A stretch of DNA of 64,000 nucleotides from Myripristis murdjan (Eukaryota; Chordata; Actinopteri; Holocentriformes; Holocentridae). The notes under the pieces are model-generated. The model was not told the origin of the DNA and did not search any database. It saw only the letters and a list, made by a program, of their open reading frames with translations. Positions 42,715 to 63,407 of the stretch are shown here, one piece after another; within the stretch, counting starts at the first letter, position 1, and the number at the start of each line of letters is the position of its first letter. The position numbers were made by a program, and so were the translations under genes. The stretch covers positions 17,580,985-17,644,984 of the forward strand of contig NC_043996.1 in assembly GCF_902150065.1 (NCBI RefSeq), written 5' to 3'.

Positions 42715-44670
42715 TCATATCATAGGTGTGACAGCTGAGGGCCTCTTCAGACCATAGAAGCTGAGCAGGACACTCCTCAGCTCTCTGTACCTGAACCCAT
42801 ACAGGTACGGTGCCAGAGCCTTGGGCAGCACCAGCAGCAAGTTACACAACACCAGAGACACCCACAAGTTGGCACGCAGATCCTGGACTCCCTGATGGCA
42901 ATACAGAAGCAGCTCAATAGCCAACACCAGTAAGGGGCAGAAGGACAGCAAGAGGTGAAAATAGTGCATGAGGAAGGTTCCCCTGGCCCGGGACGAGCGG
43001 CTGCCTCTCTGGATGCCCACCGTCCGTGTGCGCCAGTACAGAATCACATAACCAGAGAAGACCAGGAGTAAGATCAGCAGGACGATGGTCACTGCCAGAA
43101 GCAAAGACATCTGTGGAAAACAGGTTACAGTTACTCGCATTGCTGTGACTGAGTGGCTTTTTGTATACTCTTTTACTTAAATCATTTTTTTGGTGTCTGA
43201 ATACATCAAGGATACCTCAGAGCATATTAAATTACTTCCGTTCCAGCTAACAGGTTTTGTCTCTGCATAAGCACTAGGAAGTGAAACCAATATAAACTGA
43301 CAGGCTGTCAGTTGGCAGAGGAGAGGAGGAAACTGCCCTCACTTTGTGTGCAATGTTTATCTTCTCATTTTTCCAGTTAAAACAATCTGTGTTGATCTCT
43401 GTGCTCTAGTTCGTTTAGAATTACACAGGAAAAATAACTCTTTTGAAAACTCACTTGTGTTTACCCTGAGCATTTTTTTTATCAGCCATGTTACTTTTTA
43501 CCAGGAAATATTATGTAATTTTATGTCTGCTTAAGTAAAATATCAGCAAAGCAGCAGTACCTATATTTGAGCAGGATCTTCTAGTAATCTTACCTACAAT
43601 ACTTCAAAAGGAAGTATGATAATACTTAAGGGGAAGTATGGTAATTCATATGGAAAGGGCAAACAATATAGCATTAGTGATTATTGTGGGTTTCTGATCC
43701 ACCTGCAAGGGTGCGGAGAGGCTGACAGTGAGCACCAGGAGCAGAGGTGCAGAGCAGAGTTGAAGAGAGCAAGGCCAGGTGGTGTGGTACCACACAAACA
43801 CCCCTGCAGACCCAGCTGGGAAGATCACCGACACAGCCCAGATACCCAGAATGACCTTCTTGGTTCTACAGGGATCGGGAGAGAGACACATAAAGGTAAG
43901 TTACAGTGTGTGTGTGACTGGGAGAAATTTTTCTGTCACACTAGTTGAAAAAAATTTTACCCGCAGAGAACAACAAATGCAAGAGTTCTCTCTTTTACCA
44001 TTAAAAAAAAAAAAAGTTTTGCTATCTGAAAATCTTTTTGTTAGAATCGTTACCGGGACACCGGCCACAGGGCAAAGTACCGCAGCGGGGCCAGCACTGC
44101 CAGTGATGTGTCAAGGACTATGGCCTTGGTGCTGAGGATCCCAGAGCTATACAGCGCCCCCAGCAGGAAGAGCATTGTAGCACAGGCCCACTCAGACATC
44201 AGGACCCCTGCTGCGTTCACACAGGTACACAGCGTGTACATCGTCAAAAACAGCAAATCACTGAGCAACACGTTGGCCAGAAGAAGGTAGCGTGTCTCCT
44301 GACACATTTGGGGCCTAGGAGGATGACAGGGATGTTTTAATTAAAATATTTCCTTACTTTTCTCCAAGTAAAGAGTGTCTGGCATGTGGGTGCATGTGAC
44401 TCACCTGGTAAGGATCTTGGCCAAGAGAACGGGAATTACCAAGGAAACAGCCATGAAACCTAAGATGGGGCACAGCTGCAGCAACCTGATTTGGTGGAGA
44501 GATAGAAACACATACCAGTCGTTGATAAAGAGCTCTGCTTGTCTCCAGAGAGGGTCAGAAGTGTTGCTCTCTTTGGACAGGGGGAAGTCTCTCTCTGTCT
44601 GGCCGGAGCTGTTGTACCAGTTGCCGATGGCACACAGCAGAGACCGAAATGGGTCCTCATCAATCCCCAT
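42715..44670 (-). CDS. gpr148: GPR148-like orphan GPCR, gene A (four coding exons)
   Basis: Rhodopsin-like seven-helix receptor of plasma membrane type, ligand unknown. Coding exons: 44405-44670 (ATG), 44054-44314, 43703-43865, 42715-43110; 1086 nt, 361 residues, all phases close. Family marks are QETRYLLLANVLLSDLLFL at helix 2, the end of helix 3 as VLDTSLAVLAPLRYF in place of DRY, SSRARGTFLMHY entering helix 6 (GPR148 has SRARGTLL), and LLLVLPKALAPYLYGFRYRE in helix 7, where LPxxxAPYLY replaces the usual NPxxY. A disulphide pair is suggested by Cys in SEWACATM and in the second extracellular loop (TTWPCSLQLC). The extracellular N-terminus has possible N-glycosylation at YNSS and SNTS. Introns fall after helix 1, after helix 3/loop 2 and before helix 5. 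It lies about 780 bases downstream of the paralogous gene B, same strand. Assignment to GPR148 rather than another odorant-receptor-like orphan rests on these motifs. Confidence 0.85.
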
Positions 44671-45452
44671 TGCTGCAGCACAGGAGTGTTCAATTCACTG
44701 CCATCCACTACCTCTGTCTGGCTGAGTGACACGCTGAGTGAGATGGTGCTGCCCTGACTCTTCTAGTGCCTCAAAGTGACAAGTCGATTAGCCATTTGTT
44801 AATGATCTCCTCGGATGCCCAGTTTTAGGCAAACAAGGCACTGGGGGAAAATGGAGCTAAGTGCTTGTTGCTGTGGTCATAAAACTGACCCTGACTGATA
44901 GGTTCTACAAGGCTTTTACATTATATAATGATGACATCATGCATATTTGTTTGGTAGAGTTTATTTGACATATCTATTTTGGTTTTAATGACCGCTCAAG
45001 ACAAGAATCAGGTAGACAAAAGCTTGGACAGCAACAGAATTCAGGATATTATTTGCATTTGGACCCATACAACAGTAACCAGTAACAAGGCCCCCTTAAA
45101 AAAAGCCGACAAAGAACTCAAGTGACCTTTTTTAAATTATTTTTCTTTAAATAAAACCACTAAAAAATACAGTGCATATGAAAATAACTCAAGTGACGTC
45201 TTTACATAAACAATTATATCTTACAATAGCCGTAAGGCATGCAATATTAAACAACAAACCTCATGAAAAACAACATGGGAAAAGGCAATTTCCTCTTCAT
45301 TGTAGGAGTGCAACTTGGATAATATGCATACAACTGAAATATGCAAATCACAAGAGCTTTGGATTTCATGTAAATTATTTGGTCAAGCTGAAATGTAAGT
45401 TTTTATCTCAAAGATCAGTGCATGTGAGTGACAGGCTGCTCCAGTGTGTCTT
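44671..45452. other. Spacer between the two gpr148-like genes
   Basis: It should hold the 5'UTR of gene A and the 3'UTR of gene B. A minus-strand AATAAA lies at about 44960-44965, roughly 490 bases past the gene B stop, and could end that transcript. Otherwise AT-rich and unremarkable. Confidence 0.4.
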
Positions 45453-46412
45453 TTAAGGCACTGTGACCTGACTGAGTTGCCTGTGTCGGTGTAGCAGTTG
45501 CAGCAGGGTATCAGAGATTTCCCTGTACCTCATGCCATACAGGAAAGGAGCAAACAGCCTGGGCAACAACATGAAAATACACATATTGACTGTGTTGATC
45601 CACACATGGACGTCCTGACCAATGCCATCAGTCTTTAACAGGTAGAGCTCCACAGTGAAGAGCGCGCCCGGGGCGAAGTAGAGCAGGAGCAGGACGCCGT
45701 GGGCCAGTAACGTGACCCGGGCTCTGGAGAAACGCCTTTGCCAGATACCATGGGTCTTAGTCACCATGTAGAGCCGTATGTAGCAGTACAAAATAAGCAA
45801 GATGCAGACTGTTGCTGCTACGAAGAAGTAAATGTGGACCCCAACTGTGTTCTTGGCCTCTATGAAGCCGAGGGAAATGAGGACCAGACACACAGACATC
45901 TTTTCAGGGGGGCTCTCCCTCCCCACCTCCATCATAATCACCAGGGAAAAGGGGTACAGGGCTGCCACCGCCCACACCACCAGCAGAATGCAGTGGGTGC
46001 GTGCAGGCGGCAGCAGTTCACGGTAATGGAGAGGCCAGCGTACTGCCGCAAAGGTGTCTGCTACCATGAGGGTGACGGTGAGAATGGCACAGCTATGGGT
46101 GGTGACAGTGACAGCTGTGAGCAGCTCACAAAGGCGCCAGGGCATCTCCGCTGTCAAGGTATTACACAACACTTTCGTCAGGTTAAGGATGAGGAAGATC
46201 AAATCTGCTGCCAGGGTGTTGGCCACCAACAGGTAGCGGGTCTCCTGACGCAAAGCGCGGGACAGACAGATGCACGCCATTAGGACAGGGCTGGTCAGCA
46301 AGGTGGCCAGGGTGACAAGGGCAGTGGGGATGAGGAACAGCTGTAGATGCCACCTCTGCAGAGTCTGAACCCATTCCAGCGTGATGTTTGCCATTTTTAT
46401 TGGTGATGTCAT
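45453..46412 (-). CDS. gpr148: GPR148-like orphan GPCR, gene B (single coding exon)
   Basis: Uninterrupted frame of 319 residues for a rhodopsin-like seven-helix receptor, ligand unknown. Helix 2 begins LRQETRYLLVANTLAADLIF, very close to human GPR148 (LRQEPHYLLPANILLSDL). The intracellular entry to helix 6 reads THGIWQRRFSRARVTLLAHG, against human SGIWGQGYSRARGTLLIHS. Helix 7 ends LLPRLFAPFLYGMRYREI instead of NPxxY, and the DRY position reads VADTFAAVRWPLHY. Cys in MPWRLCELL and in the second extracellular loop (MSVCLVLI) can pair. The ATG at 46412 is the first in frame; an internal Met at residue 7 precedes the NIT glycosylation site and could be used instead. A minus-strand acceptor just upstream (exon edge 46527) suggests a spliced noncoding 5' exon. 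Confidence 0.88.
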   Translation of the reverse strand: MTSPIKMANITLEWVQTLQRWHLQLFLIPTALVTLATLLTSPVLMACICLSRALRQETRYLLVANTLAADLIFLILNLTKVLCNTLTAEMPWRLCELLTAVTVTTHSCAILTVTLMVADTFAAVRWPLHYRELLPPARTHCILLVVWAVAALYPFSLVIMMEVGRESPPEKMSVCLVLISLGFIEAKNTVGVHIYFFVAATVCILLILYCYIRLYMVTKTHGIWQRRFSRARVTLLAHGVLLLLYFAPGALFTVELYLLKTDGIGQDVHVWINTVNMCIFMLLPRLFAPFLYGMRYREISDTLLQLLHRHRQLSQVTVP

Positions 46413-46527
46413 TTTGTCTTTGGGATTTGGGATATATGGATGCTGCCAAGTGCTCTAGTCTTTTGTGTGTAAAATTTTTGTCTGGCTGTGAAACTGATGC
46501 CTGACTTGTGCTTCCTCCAGTAGCTTT
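46413..46527 (-). other. gpr148: Probable 5'UTR part of gpr148-like gene B coding exon
   Basis: A minus-strand acceptor (ATCCACAG, with exon edge at 46527) lies upstream of the start codon, so the coding exon probably begins here. Confidence 0.4.
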
Positions 46528-46625
46528 CTGTGGATGACAGACACAAACAAGACTTGGTATTATCTAGAATTAAACTAAACAACTCCGTAACATATTTTGT
46601 TGATGCCCTGATGGCTTTCTTTACA

Positions 46626-46670
46626 ACTTTCACTAGGAAAATTATGTAGCATAATTTTCCTAGTGAAAGT
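46626..46670. repeat. Perfect inverted repeat, 21-bp arms, 3-bp loop
   Basis: Arms 46626-46646 and 46650-46670 are exactly complementary, joined by TAG. The left arm begins ACTTTCACTAGG and ends AAATTATG. It lies about 100 bases upstream of the inferred 5'UTR exon edge of gpr148-like gene B. Confidence 0.95.
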
Positions 46671-48159
46671 ACGCAAATTATGTTATGACTATTTTATGAC
46701 AACCACAATGAATAACACACTGTGAGCAAAGACAAGTTTCCAGATGTATAGGAGCTTTACACTGAGCCCTTAGGAATAGCTCTGGCAATGCAGTAGCTAT
46801 TGGGGAGCCAAAACAAACATATTCATCATATCGCTGTACTAAAGGTTTGAACCTTTGCTGCTCAGTTTAGATTATAGGGAGAGGACTCATTTAACAATTA
46901 ATAGCTGCTGTAGGTATTCAAATGAGCAAAGCGCACCTACCCAAAATTCAAATATGAAACATGGTACATAACAACGGACTTTGTTCCTGGAATGGTATGT
47001 TGCAAATGAAAACTGAATCCAGTAATACAAATATTATTACACAATATTTATTTTGACCATACTTTTAAATATAGACATTACATCTGTTACTTGTAGTTTT
47101 CATTCAATTATTTCATTGGCTTTAAATATGTACACCTTTAGCCTTAAGATGCACTATCAGGTGTCAAAGCAGGAGTCACTATTTCTTGAATTTTTAATTC
47201 TTTATAGCAAAAACCACTTATGACAATGTTGCTAGCCTCTACATACATACAACTACATGGCCCTCAGCATTCACTCCACGCTCAAACCCTCAAAAAAAGG
47301 CTCCAAAATCACTCGATTCTTTTCAAACACGGCACAGACACATCTACTGACAAACTATTGATTGACCAAAGGTGGCGTTTGGTTGAAATCATTTCCCCTC
47401 ACAGTAACAAACACAGCCTGGGTGAGTTTTCTTACCCGATGTCCAGCGCAGACAACCCTCCGCGTGTTGCTCATCCATTAGACTTAATGCCTCAACAAAT
47501 CGATGGCTGCTCTGTGCGACTCTAGCCACTCGCTGGCCTTATCTGCTGATGTACTCACTGTTGACTCATAGAGATAATACAGGGATGCAGAAGGCTATGG
47601 CCACTTGGCTATCGCATAGTAACAGGGTGGTGCTTAAAACCTCGTAGCTGGTCCTCGTATTGTTACCTGTTTCATGTCCACCCACTAATAAGTTTCAAAT
47701 CAGATTTATTAAAACCATTAAAAAAAACTCGCTCAAACAGATTAGGCTCACTTTTTCCACTGCATTTTTTCCCGTTCCATCAACTATTATATTAAAGGCA
47801 ATTAAGCTTCTGACAACAGCACGTTGTAATTTATGAATACAATGTGTGCTACTTATCACCCAGCTGACACTGTCACATCTAGTATCCTGATGAGGCCATG
47901 ATAATAATGATGCAATATGCAGTTATCCGTCACTGTTCATTTAACCTGCTATTGTGATGGATAACAAGGGCGTGTGGCCAGGAGGATCAAGGAGATCAGG
48001 AGAGAGGGAAAAAAAAAACAGGCGGGAGTAACCACCACATTTGTTTACTGTTTGAACTGGGCACACGCTGCCAATGACACAGCTTGACAAAAGACAACAC
48101 TGGATCTGTTTGCCAGGATAATAACTGTAAATGTTCTTCTCCCAGTCCATCCCTCACTC
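46671..48159. other. Intergenic region between gpr148-like gene B and mterf4
   Basis: Besides the possible noncoding exon at 47436, no coding homology was seen. A minus-strand AATAAA at about 47705-47710 is a candidate poly(A) signal for mterf4, about 450 bases beyond its stop. Confidence 0.4.
47436..47540 (-). other. Possible noncoding first exon of gpr148-like gene B
   Basis: A strong minus-strand donor (ATCGG followed by GTAAGA) sits at 47430-47435. It is about 900 bases upstream of the acceptor at 46528 and in the right orientation. The upper end is unknown. The exon is inferred from splice-site strength only. Confidence 0.35.
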
Positions 48160-50325
48160 TCATTTCTTTCTCCTCTTCATGTATCCACTCCTCCCTCCGG
48201 TCTCCTCATCTTCTTCATTATGCTCCTCTCCCTCCTCCTCATCATCATCACTGTCATCCTCGGTGTAACTCTGCCGCTGGTCCTCCTCCTTCCATTCTCT
48301 CACCATCAGTTTCTGAAACACATCATACTCTTCTGCCGACGCCTTGGCAATGTCTGTGAGGTAGGCTGCCTGGTCCGCGCAGAGGATGTCGTTGAGTTTG
48401 GGGTTGATGATTATCGTCTGCCCTTTCTTGTCCGGGGTTTGGTACTGGCCCCTGCGCTCCAGGAAACAGTGTCTGGAGCGCACCTCGTCCAGAGTGAAGC
48501 GGAACAGCCTGGACTTCACCATCTCGGCCTGTTTGACACCCATGCGAAAGTAGACGTACTGTGGAAAGACGGGAGAACGCACGCTGTTACAAACAACACA
48601 GACAACACGGTCGGGTGTGTCAGTAGCCGAATAATCAGTTCTCAGGAACACACGATGCTGTGCCGCCTTGTTCACAGCTACTTCTGCCCAGGAGCTGTGG
48701 ATCTGCATGAGGGTCACATCAGCTGAAATCCCTCTACAATGTCCTATGGCAGAGAGTTAAAAAAACAAATTTGCTGCACAGTCATCCATTAAGTCTGTTT
48801 TTAATAGACTTTCCCATGGCATCAAAGTGCTCATGCTGAAACATCGATAGCCAATTTAAAAAAAAAAAAAAAAAAAAGCCATAAGGGATGAGAGTGCAGT
48901 TCATTTATTTGTTTTTAACTCTCAGTATTTCTTGGTCTGTGCCTCAACTTGGTGTGTGTCCTTGTCAGCACCTCTGTTGCAGGGTGGAGTTACGATATTT
49001 TGTCACGTTTTAGGAAAGTCGACAGCTGTGTGGACCTACACAAGAGCGGCTCATCTCTTAAAAGACATATTAAGTTCAATGATATTTATTTCTGTTTGTT
49101 GATGCTTTGATTGCAATATGTAACAAAAAGACCTGTTGTCAGTGTGACAACATCAGCACCAATTCTGTAGCCCCTCTCCAATTAGATCTAAACTCTGACC
49201 TGGAACTTGTACTCCAGCTGAGCCGGGTTCTCCTCCACTACGGCTGGACTGTCCCGGAGGATGTCTGTGACCTGCTGGCCGGTGAACATACACTTCTCTC
49301 TGAGAAAGATCACCACATTTTTGATTCTCTTCACAGGCATGGTCAGGATCTGAGGGTGATGGACCACCACTCTCTGCAGACTGCCTGAGGGGAGACACAG
49401 TGTTGGAATACACTTAGACCATTCACTAAATAATGATTATCAATATGAACCACACTTCCTTTACCCACTCTTTTAAAAGTGTGAAAATAAATGGTGTTGT
49501 GCATAATCTCACACCTTCCACTAGACCCAGTTTCCGCAGGTTGCCAATCCGCTGGTGGAGCTGCGAGTCCTTCACACCGTAAAGCTCAGGACTTTTCTGC
49601 AGCATCTTGAGCACGGTGGAGGGGTTGAGGCCGAGGACGAACAGAGCTGTGAGCGTGGAGAGGGCGTGTTTCGAAGCATTCGCTCCTTTGGCTTTGGACA
49701 CGGTCTCGTACACCTCCTCTGCCTGGATGTCGGTGAAGCCCATGTCGAGTAGAGCGCAGCGGGAGAGCTCAGTGACCGGCTGCCTGGGGAAGGCTGCAGG
49801 TTTGTGGTTGTGCGGCGCTGACTGCAGGGGGCTCTGGCCGGTGGAGGAGCAGAGGAGCCTGCACGCCGTGGAGGGCGGCTGCAGGAGCCACACATGACGT
49901 CTGCCAGGCTGGACTGAGCTGCGTACGGGGGAGGTGGCAATTCTCAGGATCCACTGAACAGCCTGCAAAGGAGACAAGGAGGCTGTAAACATGAACAGCA
50001 AAATTATCCCAAAGCTTTCCCTTATGAAGGAAAACCCTATCACTTAGCTGAAAAGTCAAAACCTCACAAATGACACAACACAAGAGGAAAAGGCGTAAGA
50101 AGTATGATAAGGTTAGCTGAAGTGAGCAGAAATCAAGGTTATGGAGGCAGTTTGCCGGCGTGCTAACTTGGACCGTAAACGTTGCTACAATATTTTAATA
50201 ACATGACATGATTATATATGATAATACCACTTTAAAATCATTCAAGTGAAGTAAAAAAAAAAAACTCAAATGAAGGGTTTTAAAGCTGCAAAGTTCACCT
50301 GACGTCCCGCAGCTCGTGTATTCAT
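48160..50325 (-). CDS. mterf4: MTERF4, mitochondrial transcription termination factor 4
   Basis: MTERF4 binds mitochondrial rRNA and brings the methyltransferase NSUN4 to the large ribosomal subunit in the matrix (family knowledge). Coding exons: 50299-50325 (ATG), 49515-49962, 49200-49384, 48160-48558; 1059 nt, 352 residues, all phases close. The first exon gives only MNTRAAGRQ, and with exon 2 makes an arginine-rich N-terminus lacking acidic residues, fitting a mitochondrial presequence. mTERF helical repeats span about 85-260, with LLDMGFTDIQAEEV, LFVLGLNPSTVLKMLQKSPE and FLREKCMFTGQQVTDILRDS. Then comes YVYFRMGVKQAEMVKSRLFR followed by LERRGQYQTPDKKGQT, the strongest MTERF4 signature. The tail is strongly acidic, as in human, but ends in basic KRRKK. 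pask lies directly upstream in the same orientation, an arrangement kept in human 2q37. Confidence 0.95.
48559..49199. other. mterf4 intron 3
   Basis: Contains an A-run (about 48859-48877); nothing else recognised. Confidence 0.7.
49963..50298. other. mterf4 intron 1
   Basis: Short intron between the 9-codon first exon and exon 2. No feature beyond an A-run at about 50255-50265 and a TTAGC word near 50114. Confidence 0.75.
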
Positions 50326-50841
50326 GCTTGTCCGTCGTGAAAATACTTCCGTCTTGCAAATGTGGGCATGAGCATAAGGGTTCCGGCAGGAAAACAAAGC
50401 CTGAACTTTATCGGTATTTTCCTACACAACAGTGGAGTCAGTTTTCTAAAACCTTCGACATGAAAGAAATTCCTGTATGTTTCATGTGCTACCAAAAATT
50501 TCGAAACCTAAAACAAAAAAAGAATAAAATATCCTGGAGTGTAGTGCAATGACTGATGATTGACAGGATGTTATTCATGACACAGCCATCCTTAAAAAAG
50601 AAAATATAATAATAATAATAAAAAAAAGCTGTCATTTTTATCTTACACAAATGTTGTGGTCATCACAAACAGTATAAAATTTACAATCCATCGTTTTATC
50701 AGGCATTAACTGATAATACTGGTTTACACAAGGCCCAATATACTCTAATGCTCACAGAGAGGATTAATAAAGCTTGAGACCCATTGTTTGGTAGTGAGGT
50801 AAGTGGTGTATTTGTTATACTAGACTACTTTAAGAACCATT

Positions 50842-50921
<80 letters not shown>

Positions 50922-51050
50922 AGCACTTGGTATTTTTGGAGTTGTTTGTGCCCTACATGCAAAAATCATGTAGTTAGGTCCTTGCAGTGAATTGTTTCAC
51001 ATTAAGAAAATGAAACAATATAATCACACAAGAAAAAGACAAATTTGTGC
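50326..51050. other. mterf4 promoter region and pask-mterf4 spacer
   Basis: This is between the mterf4 start and the probable pask 3' end. It must contain the mterf4 promoter, but I recognise no core element. A long (AC)n repeat lies at 50845-50918. Confidence 0.4.
50845..50918. repeat. (AC)n microsatellite, about 37 units
   Basis: Uninterrupted AC dinucleotide run of 74 bases, the longest pure dinucleotide tract in the window. Confidence 0.97.
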
Positions 51051-51057
51051 CAAAATA

Positions 51058-51063
51058 TTTATT
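51058..51063 (-). terminator. pask: Candidate poly(A) signal of pask
   Basis: A minus-strand AATAAA, in the context GAATAAAT, lies about 565 bases past the pask stop codon and before the mterf4 promoter region. Other AT-rich hexamer variants occur nearby, so the exact end is uncertain. Confidence 0.45.
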
Positions 51064-51625
51064 CATGTGCAACACAATAAATAGATAAAATATTGTAAAT
51101 ATACTTACAATTTTGAATGAAAAACCTTGAGGTTTAAAAACATGAATATAAAGACATACACTTCCTAAATGAAAGCTGGAGAAAGAAAAGGCTTCCCTTC
51201 AACTCTGCTTCTCTGAGCTTAACAACTCAAGCAGCAAAGCTAACATTTTGCTTTAAAATTTTCCCCACTTCAAAAATTAAATAAAACTAATGAACTCAAT
51301 AAAAAAAAAAAAATGCTGGTATAATGTGATGCTTATGCCTTCCTGTGGTGCGCTTAGCAATCAATTAACACAGACATCTTTCCCAGCCAATAGTGTGATA
51401 ATTATATTTAGTAGCAAATCCAATATAAAGGTAAAAGATCCATGTCTCTGATCTTCTCTGTCTAAAGAGTCAGATTAAAGCTTTGTTTTGCCTCAGACCG
51501 GCAGAGGCTTGTCTTCCTTGATTTTTACACCACATCTCCTCTCTAAGGCTCCTTCCACCTCTGCAGTTTAAATGACGGACGGACGGTTGGGTTCCACACA
51601 GCGACAAGCAAAGAGATTATAGTTT

Positions 51626-62707
<11,082 letters not shown>

Positions 62708-62799
62708 TGCTGCTATTGGTTATCCAGCTGGGATTGGCAATACATGGCAACTATTACACAAAAGTGCAGCATATAGACAAAGTCTTGCATCATTGTAAT

Positions 62800-63320
62800 G
62801 GGGGAGTTAGGTTAGCTTGTTAATAGGGACATTTATCCGACTGGCGCAATGCTGTTAAACATAAAAAGGTTAACGTTACATTAGCTGCTAGCGACTGCTT
62901 AACTTTTAGCCCACCTTAGTCGAAAGGTCTGCACGGCTTTACGAGTTTGATAGTTTGGTAGTGAAGTCTGACGCCAGACAAAGGAACGTAGCTGGCATTT
63001 GTTAACATTATCACCTCTGCGCTGTTTGACTAGCTAGCCGGCGCGTCTGCTACCACTAGCGACATGCTGTGTTGCCCTGTTTGGGTCGGAGAAAGCAGGG
63101 CTGCCGCTGCACCTTCAACCACTTTAACAAGTAATTGGCCTTACCGTAGCCTTAGCAAAACGGCGACACCATTCCTCCACGTTTACACTCGATAAACAAA
63201 GCCTATTCTGCTGCGTCAGGCGGCCACTTTTGTAAACCGCGGGTTTCAGGCGCGGGTCCACTTTATTCGAGGAAGTCCCCGCAGCCAATCAAATATCGCG
63301 CTTCGTAGAGTTTCCTGTAA
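62800..63320. promoter_or_regulatory. pask: pask promoter region, CpG-containing
   Basis: GC-rich patch with CpG-bearing words (CCGCGGG, GGCGCGGG, CCGGCGCG) at 63030-63300, a CCAATCA element near 63285 and a CCAAT near 63328. Like the yeats2 promoter it carries a cluster of TTAGC/GCTAGC words (near 62813, 62880, 63033 and 63053). Promoter call is from composition and position upstream of pask. Confidence 0.45.
63145..63240 (-). other. pask: Probable noncoding first exon of pask
   Basis: A minus-strand donor (CTACG followed by GTAAGG) at 63139-63144 lies about 430 bases upstream of the ATG exon, next to the most CpG-rich stretch of this end of the window. The upper limit, near the transcription start, is estimated. 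Confidence 0.45.
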
Positions 63321-63407
63321 ATTATCCAATGAGCTTCTCCTGGGGGTTGACACAGCTGAGTGTTTTGGAGACCGTTTGCGTTCCTATGGAAACGAAGTTG
63401 CGAGTGC
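63320..63407 (+). other. Possible first exon of a divergent plus-strand gene
   Basis: A strong plus-strand donor (GAGTGC followed by GTAAGT) lies at 63408. An ATG at 63386 opens METKLRV up to the donor. In human, PPP1R7 is divergent from PASK, but this short peptide does not resemble the PPP1R7 start as I know it. The gene is unidentified and the exon is only a suggestion. Confidence 0.25.
63380..63393. promoter_or_regulatory. X-box-like RFX motif
   Basis: GTTCCTATGGAAAC is a near-palindrome fitting the RFX X-box (GTTGCCATGGAAAC). It lies about 140 bases from the estimated pask start, on the far side of the shared promoter. Binding is not demonstrable from sequence. Confidence 0.4.

Noticed and set aside
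45738-46283. 181-residue plus-strand frame
   Set aside because: Antisense shadow of gpr148-like gene B.
47220-47525. 101-residue plus-strand frame between gpr148-like gene B and mterf4
   Set aside because: No recognisable domain, and it overlaps the better-supported minus-strand noncoding exon.
48220-48726. 168-residue plus-strand frame with Leu/Ile-rich start
   Set aside because: Antisense of the acidic tail exon of mterf4; the apparent hydrophobic segment is the complement of Asp/Glu codons.
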